Of a stretch of DNA of 17,731 nucleotides, positions 13,716-17,731 are shown one piece after another (the first letter of the stretch is position 1; each line of letters begins with the position of its first letter). This DNA is from an uncultured Ruminococcus sp. Lineage in GTDB: Bacteria > Bacillota > Clostridia > Oscillospirales > CAG-272. The notes beneath the pieces were generated by a model that had not been told where the DNA came from, did no database searches, and saw only the letters and a list, made by a program, of their open reading frames with translations. The position numbers were made by a program, and so were the translations under genes. The stretch lies in contig CADCPG010000205.1 of NCBI GenBank assembly GCA_902803255.1, forward strand, positions 1 to 17,731. Reading direction: 5' to 3'.

Positions 13716-14876
13716 GTGAGCCTGAATATCGGGATCTTCGGCTGCGGACGCGGCAGGACCTGCGCAAAGACGGTATACGGTGCCGGGCTCGACATACGGG
13801 TGAGCGCCCTGTGCGACGCCGACCTCGGAAAGCTGAATGAAGTCCGCGGCATCTGCGCCGCCGCCGGCGACTTCCCCGCCGTCTACACCGACGCCGAAGA
13901 GTTCCTCTCGTCCGGGAAGTTCGACGCCGTCGTGCTGTGCAACTATTTCCACGAACACGCCCCCGCCGCGTCGAGGCTGCTCCGCGCGGGATACGCCGTG
14001 CTCAGCGAGACCGCCGCCGCCGGAACGATGTCGGAGGCCGTCGGGCTCTGCGAAGCGGCCGAGGAGAGCCGGGCCGTCTATATGATGGCCGAGAACTATC
14101 CGTATACGAAAAGCAATTTCGAGCTGAAGCGCCTCTATGAGAGCGGGACGCTCGGGAAGCTCGTCTTCGCCGAAGGCGAATACGTCCACCCGGTAAAGCC
14201 TCCCGCGGCGCCTCCGGCGTCGCCGGGGACGCACTGGCGGACCTTCCTTCCCGTCACCTACTACTGCTCTCATTCGATCGGGCCGCTCATCTTCATGACC
14301 GGCGAGCTGCCGGTGCGGGTCACTGCGATGGCAGCGCTCGACGACCCCGAAAGGGCCGCGCAGTTCGGGAGGATCAGGCCTCACGCCGCCGGCATCATGA
14401 TGGTCAGGACGACGGGCGGCGCCGTGATGAGAGTCGCCGGCTCGTGCTACATGTCGCCGCGCAGCAACTGGTTCCGCCTCTCATGCACCGAAGGCTCGGC
14501 GGAGACTGTCCGCGGGCTCGGCAGCACGCACGTCAGACTGTGCTACAACGAATGGTCGCTGCCCGAAGGCGTGACCTCGGCCGACCGGATATACGAGGCC
14601 GAATGGGCGGAGGACGGCTCCGCCGCGGAGGGCTGCGGGCACTGCGGAGGCGACTACTGGGTGATGAGGTACTTCCTTGAAGCCTGCGAAGGAAAGAGGT
14701 CCCCCTTCCCCGATGTCTACACTGCGTGCTCGATGTCCGCGCTCGGCATACTCGGCTGGCGGTCGGTGCAGAACGGCGGAATGCCCTTCGACATCCCCGA
14801 TTTCAGGGACAGGGCCGCCCGCGCCCGCTTCGCCGACGACAGGCTCTCGCCCTTCCCGCCGCACCGGAACATCTGA
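13716..14876 (+). CDS. Gfo/Idh/MocA-family oxidoreductase-like protein (paralogue 1)
   Basis: Predicted cytoplasmic NAD(P)-binding protein of 386 residues. The N-terminal Rossmann fold shows LNIGIFGCGRGR (3-14) and an acidic residue at the end of strand 2 (CDAD, 33-36). It is followed by AVVLCNYFHEHAP (71-83), where Gfo/Idh proteins bind the cofactor. The usual EKP motif with its lysine is replaced by SETAAAGT (97-104). AENYPYTK (125-132) and TYYCSHSIGP (181-190, candidate catalytic His 186) follow in the substrate domain. Sugar, inositol or amino-sugar derivatives are typical family substrates; this one is unknown. It shares most motifs with the minus-strand gene at 15024-16307. It has no clear promoter of its own after the tRNA terminator, so expression may depend on readthrough. 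Confidence 0.82.
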   Translation: MSLNIGIFGCGRGRTCAKTVYGAGLDIRVSALCDADLGKLNEVRGICAAAGDFPAVYTDAEEFLSSGKFDAVVLCNYFHEHAPAASRLLRAGYAVLSETAAAGTMSEAVGLCEAAEESRAVYMMAENYPYTKSNFELKRLYESGTLGKLVFAEGEYVHPVKPPAAPPASPGTHWRTFLPVTYYCSHSIGPLIFMTGELPVRVTAMAALDDPERAAQFGRIRPHAAGIMMVRTTGGAVMRVAGSCYMSPRSNWFRLSCTEGSAETVRGLGSTHVRLCYNEWSLPEGVTSADRIYEAEWAEDGSAAEGCGHCGGDYWVMRYFLEACEGKRSPFPDVYTACSMSALGILGWRSVQNGGMPFDIPDFRDRAARARFADDRLSPFPPHRNI

Positions 14877-14927
14877 CGGGCCGGGCCTGCTCCGCGCCGG
14901 TCGCCGCGTCCGGACGACGGTCTGTCT

Positions 14928-14948
14928 CCCCGTCTGAAAAGACCGGGG
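14928..14948. other. GNRA-type hairpin between convergent Gfo/Idh genes
   Basis: CCCCG-TCT and AGA-C-CGGGG pair with a one-base bulge around a GAAA loop. No T-run follows on either strand, so termination by it alone is doubtful. Confidence 0.3.
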
Positions 14949-14982
14949 AATCATTCTTACTCTGCTCACCGTGTCATGCAAT

Positions 14983-15015
14983 GACCGGGCAGCCGAAACG
15001 GCCGCCCGGTCTTTT
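14983..15015 (+). terminator. Intrinsic terminator between convergent Gfo/Idh genes
   Basis: GACCGGGC (14983-14990) pairs with GCCCGGTC (15004-15011). Inside, GCCG/CGGC closes an AAA loop after one mismatch, giving a long stem followed by TTTT. It suits the plus-strand gene. On the minus strand the stem is followed by ATTGC, so it would be weaker for the paralogue. Confidence 0.75.
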
Positions 15016-15023
15016 ACTGTCTG

Positions 15024-16307
15024 TCAGTTCTTCCCCGTGTAGAACTCGTCGATGACGCTCTGGTCGAATCCGAGGCCCCAGTAGTGCCTCGACTCCCAGA
15101 CCTCGCGCGCCTTCACGTGCGCCGCTTCGGTCGGCTTCCAGGGCGAGACCGTCCGCGGAGGCTTTCCGGCCGGGTCCTCGCCCTCCTTCAGGAAGGGCGT
15201 CCAGTTGTCGTTCTCGTACTTCTTCCGCTTCTCCTCGCAGGCGAAGTCGGGCATCTCGAAGCTCTGTCCGCCCGAGCATACCGACTTCCAGGCAAGGATT
15301 CCCACCGACGACATCGCACACGCCCGGTAGACGTTGAGCCAGGGCTGCTCGCCGGTCTTGATCGCCCGGCTGAAATAGTACATCGTCCAGAAGTCGCCTC
15401 CGCCGTGTCCCGCGGCGCTCGCTAGCTCCCCGAAGTCGGGCCAGTCGGGGTTGTATGTCCTGATCGAAGGCTGACCGCACTTGTTGCTGCCGTCGTGCCA
15501 GACGGTGAGGTTGCCGGTCATTCTGTCGATCTCGGCGCCGCCCATCGTTCCGTGGATGCATGTCCTGCCGGACGGGACTCTCACGGGTCCCTGCATCGTG
15601 CGCACTACCGCTCCGTTGTCCATCTGACTGACGATCACGCCGACGGGATCCTGTCCGCGCAGCTCGTCGCCCCGGTAGCTCTGGTCGGCGTGCATGCCGA
15701 CGAACCCGTTGGCTCTGACCGGCATCGTTCCGGTTATGTACATGACCGGCCCTATCGCGTGGGTGCAGTAGTATGTCGCCGGTATCTGGTTGCGCCAGTG
15801 ATATTCTCCGGGAGCGATGGTGTACGTCGTGCGGTTGTCCATCGGATGGCAGTACTCGCTCTCGCCGTAGAGCATCTGTCCGAGCTCTCCCTCGTCGTAG
15901 AGCCGCTTCATCTCGAGCCTGACCTTAGTGAAAAGATAGTTCTCCGCGATCATATAGATCTTTCCGCTCTTTTCGACGGCCCGGCAGAGTTCGACGCCCT
16001 CTCCCAGGGTGTTCACCGCCGCGCACTCCGACATGACGTGCAGGCCCGCGTTCAGCGCCTTTATCGCGAAGGGCGCGTGCTCGTTGAAATAGTTGGCAAG
16101 GATGACGGCGTCGACCGTACCGCTGTGTATCATCTCATCGTAGTCGGTGAACGTGCGCAGCGTTCCGTCCCTGTCGTATCTCTTTTTGCACAGATCCAGC
16201 TTGTCCTGGCATCTGTCGCACACCGCCGTCAGTTTGAAATCGGTGTGTTCGGGAGGATTCATGAATACCTTCCCGCGTCCGGTCCCCACAACGCCCAGTC
16301 TTATCAT
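15024..16307 (-). CDS. Gfo/Idh/MocA-family oxidoreductase-like protein (paralogue 2)
   Basis: A 427-residue predicted NAD(P)-binding protein. Visible motifs are the Rossmann loop LGVVGTGRGK (4-13), AVILANYFNEHAP (67-79), SECAAVNT (93-100, at the place of the EKP motif), IAENYLFTK (120-128), TYYCTHAIGP (178-187, candidate catalytic His 183) and AGHGGGDFWTMYYF. These match paralogue 1 position by position. It has about 45 extra C-terminal residues rich in W, P and charged residues (TVSPWKPTEAAHVKAREVWE). The ATG at 16307 has AAAGGA seven bases upstream. It follows the small membrane gene after a hairpin. Function is likely redox chemistry on a carbohydrate or related hydroxy compound, substrate unknown; a non-catalytic role is possible because the lysine is missing. 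Confidence 0.85.
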   Translation of the reverse strand: MIRLGVVGTGRGKVFMNPPEHTDFKLTAVCDRCQDKLDLCKKRYDRDGTLRTFTDYDEMIHSGTVDAVILANYFNEHAPFAIKALNAGLHVMSECAAVNTLGEGVELCRAVEKSGKIYMIAENYLFTKVRLEMKRLYDEGELGQMLYGESEYCHPMDNRTTYTIAPGEYHWRNQIPATYYCTHAIGPVMYITGTMPVRANGFVGMHADQSYRGDELRGQDPVGVIVSQMDNGAVVRTMQGPVRVPSGRTCIHGTMGGAEIDRMTGNLTVWHDGSNKCGQPSIRTYNPDWPDFGELASAAGHGGGDFWTMYYFSRAIKTGEQPWLNVYRACAMSSVGILAWKSVCSGGQSFEMPDFACEEKRKKYENDNWTPFLKEGEDPAGKPPRTVSPWKPTEAAHVKAREVWESRHYWGLGFDQSVIDEFYTGKN

Positions 16308-16333
16308 TTTCAGGTCCTTTCGGTATTTAATAA

Positions 16334-16358
16334 TTCCGGCGCGGAGACCGCGCCGGAA
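16334..16358 (-). terminator. Hairpin between small membrane gene and Gfo/Idh paralogue 2
   Basis: A perfect 11-bp inverted repeat (TTCCGGCGCGG and its complement) with a 3-base loop lies just after the membrane gene's stop. On the minus strand it is followed by TTATTAAAT, an AT-rich but not pure T-run, so it may terminate only partly. No obvious promoter fits between it and the next start, which argues for some readthrough. Confidence 0.6.
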
Positions 16359-16362
16359 GGAT

Positions 16363-16737
16363 TCAGAACAGGAGCCCCGCGGCGACCGCGACGCGGGCGC
16401 CGTTTTCCGCGATACCGTCGAACAGTCCGCCGAGCAGCGCCGAGAGAGTTCCGACCCAGAGAATGCTGAAGATCACCATCAGCACCATCCTTACCGCGCA
16501 CAGCGCGGCACCGACGATGCCGGTGATGAGCCCGGTCTTCGACCGGACGTTATACTCTCCGTCGCGGCCCTTCGCGAAGCAGGCGAGAATGATCGCGGCC
16601 ACCGAGCACTCGAGGGTGCCGGTCGCGAGGCCGGCGATGCCGAGGATCATCGCTACGAGTCCCAGCCTCGACTGCTCCCTCACCGGCTGATAGAAGGTCT
16701 GTCCCTGTCCGGGGTCCCTGTATTCTCCGTTGTTCAT
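16363..16737 (-). CDS. Small membrane protein, DUF4190-like
   Basis: The start at 16737 is set by AAGGAG (16745-16750) seven bases upstream; an ATG ten codons earlier has no such site. The 124-residue protein has a polar, Gln/Tyr-rich N-terminus (~1-23), then two long hydrophobic blocks at ~25-55 (LGLVAMILGIAGLATGTLEC...) and ~67-105, joined by a short charged loop KGRDGEYNVRSK. A Gly/Ala-rich two-segment layout with a polar N-terminal tail is typical of DUF4190-type proteins, whose function is not known. It lies 41 bp after the dehydrogenase stop, same strand, so it is probably co-transcribed. A link to the enzymes on either side cannot be shown. Confidence 0.72.
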   Translation of the reverse strand: MNNGEYRDPGQGQTFYQPVREQSRLGLVAMILGIAGLATGTLECSVAAIILACFAKGRDGEYNVRSKTGLITGIVGAALCAVRMVLMVIFSILWVGTLSALLGGLFDGIAENGARVAVAAGLLF

Positions 16738-16744
16738 TTTATTT

Positions 16745-16750
16745 CTCCTT
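16745..16750 (-). promoter_or_regulatory. Shine-Dalgarno of the small membrane gene
   Basis: AAGGAG on the minus strand, seven bases before the ATG at 16737; it decides that start over the ATG at 16767. Confidence 0.75.
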
Positions 16751-16778
16751 CCGCTGTTTTCAGTCATACGGCCGCCCG

Positions 16779-17731
16779 TCAGCGACGGCTCATGTGCGCG
16801 GCGGCTTCGCGAGTAATCTCATGGATCAGCGGCTTATCCTGATCGATGAACCCGTGAGCCTCGCCGATCAGTTCGTGAGCTATGTAGCTTCGCAGGTCGA
16901 CCGTCGGGCCGGCCATATGCGGCATCATGATGAGGTTCGGCATCCCGTAGAGCCTGCTCTCAGGAGGAGGCGGCTCCTTGCGGTAGACGTCGAGGACAGC
17001 CCTGATCTCCCCCGTCGCCAGCCTGTCGGCCAGCGCGTCCTCGTCGATGATCTCTCCGCGCGAGGTGTTGACGAAAAGGGCGTCGGGCTTCAGCGTGCCT
17101 ATGAGCTCGCGGCTCACGAGGCCGCGCGTGGCGTCGTAGAGCGGTGTGTGGACCGTCACGATGTCGCTCTCGGAGAAGACCCGCTCAAGGGAGGCCTGCT
17201 CCAGGCCGTATCTTTCTTTGTCGGCGGCCGGAAGCGGAACGATGTCGTACACGAGTATCCTCACCCTGAAGGGCTGGAGCATACGCACGAGGTGCCGGGC
17301 GATCGTGCCGTAGCTGACGATCCCGACGGTCTTGCCTAGCAGCGCGCGGTTTATGTCGCGCGATCCCTTCCAGATCCGCTCCTTTCCCAGCCTTTCGCTG
17401 TAGTACGGCAGCTCGCGCTGGGCCGCGATGATATATCCCACAGTCCCCTCGGCCACCGATTCGGCGAAATAGTAGTTGCCCGATACGACCTTCACTCCGC
17501 GCTCCCACACCTCTTCGGCGTCGTACGGCACGACGGTCCCGCAGAGATGGACGTGCAGGCGGAGCGACGGCGCGGCGTCGATGATCTCTCCGTCGAGCTT
17601 AGGCGAGCCCCACCCGGTGATCAGGACGTCGGAGTCCCCGAGCTTTTCGATGAGGTCGGCCTTCGTCAGCTTTTCGGGTCCTTCCGGCAGCTCGAGGCTG
17701 CCGAAGCTCCTCGCTAGCGCGATGTTCTCCC
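16779..17731 (-). CDS. D-isomer-specific 2-hydroxyacid dehydrogenase family (N-terminus outside window)
   Basis: NAD(P)-dependent oxidoreductase that interconverts a 2-keto acid and a D-2-hydroxy acid. The frame is open to the window edge, so 316 C-terminal residues are seen and the beginning is missing. Motifs include LGKTVGIVSYGTIARHL (cofactor loop), VHTPLYDATRGLVSRELI, FVNTSRGEIIDEDALADRL with the catalytic Arg, DVYRKEPPPPES with the Glu, and MMPHMAGPT with the catalytic His. The Arg-Glu-His set is thus complete. The glycine loop, usually GxGxxG, reads SYGTIA, with only the middle Gly kept. The substrate is not identifiable. It leads the visible minus-strand run (dehydrogenase, small membrane protein, Gfo/Idh paralogue 2), which suggests a joint catabolic or interconversion pathway. 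Confidence 0.88.
   Translation of the reverse strand, partial: ENIALARSFGSLELPEGPEKLTKADLIEKLGDSDVLITGWGSPKLDGEIIDAAPSLRLHVHLCGTVVPYDAEEVWERGVKVVSGNYYFAESVAEGTVGYIIAAQRELPYYSERLGKERIWKGSRDINRALLGKTVGIVSYGTIARHLVRMLQPFRVRILVYDIVPLPAADKERYGLEQASLERVFSESDIVTVHTPLYDATRGLVSRELIGTLKPDALFVNTSRGEIIDEDALADRLATGEIRAVLDVYRKEPPPPESRLYGMPNLIMMPHMAGPTVDLRSYIAHELIGEAHGFIDQDKPLIHEITREAAAHMSRR

Noticed and set aside
13548..14384. A 278-residue minus-strand reading frame ending in PTGFEPATSRVGVLRAIQLSHG-like sequence
   Set aside because: Its C-terminal end is the antisense translation of tRNA-Arg, a known source of false protein entries. The rest is antisense to the Gfo/Idh gene.
1..17731. CRISPR arrays, insertion sequences, toxin-antitoxin or other defence systems
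   Set aside because: No direct repeats with regular spacers, transposase motifs, terminal inverted repeats or small paired genes were visible.

Overview
The window is a dense, GC-rich stretch of bacterial chromosome, with almost no intergenic space and no mobile element, CRISPR array or phage gene that I can see. Gene content and style point to a high-GC member of the Clostridia (Bacillota). The evidence is a rhodanese-less ThiI, an RNase M5-like Toprim protein with a DUF4093-type tail, a PrsA-like foldase lipoprotein beside mfd, a Jag (KhpB) protein, a single short YidC, and strong AGGAGG-type ribosome binding sites with GTG/TTG starts. The exact lineage cannot be fixed from sequence reading alone.

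Layout. (1) Positions 1-10147, plus strand: a long, tightly packed gene run. It holds the 3' part of mfd, a PrsA-like lipoprotein, a zinc-ribbon/DEDDh exonuclease, thiI, a metallo-beta-lactamase-fold hydrolase, a U32 (TrhP-type) protein, an RNase M5-like protein, a DAGK-family lipid kinase and mnmE. From thiI to mnmE the genes overlap by 4-8 bp or are 9-11 bp apart, so they very likely form one operon. The recognisable genes are dominated by RNA work: s4U8 of tRNA (ThiI), U34 hydroxylation (U32/TrhP), U34 carboxymethylaminomethylation (MnmE) and 5S rRNA maturation (M5-like). (2) Positions 10150-10200: a perfect 18-bp inverted repeat flanked by A7/T7, a bidirectional terminator between convergent operons. 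(3) Positions 10214-13410, minus strand: the conserved rpmH-rnpA-yidD-yidC-jag cluster, read from a near-consensus promoter at 13381-13410. mnmE, which usually follows jag in the same direction, faces it here, and dnaA is not found beyond rpmH. (4) Positions 13503-13673, plus strand: a promoter, tRNA-Arg(CCG) with encoded CCA, and an intrinsic terminator. (5) Positions 13716-17731: an accessory metabolic region. A plus-strand Gfo/Idh/MocA-type protein converges on a second, clearly paralogous one. The second lies at the end of a minus-strand run made of a D-2-hydroxyacid dehydrogenase (5' end outside the window), a small membrane protein and the paralogue.

How the parts work together. The left half couples transcription-repair (Mfd) and secreted protein folding to tRNA and rRNA processing. 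The middle makes ribosomal protein L34, the RNase P protein, and the membrane-insertion machinery (YidD, YidC, Jag). The right end looks like sugar or hydroxy-acid redox metabolism of unknown substrate.

The points most worth a second look are the broken jag/mnmE synteny, a Glu at the position of the conserved basic residue of the YidC groove, the exonuclease with an unassigned N-terminal domain and zinc ribbon, and the two Gfo/Idh paralogues, both of which lack the family's EKP lysine motif. I found no gene set that amounts to a clearly new defence or mobile system.
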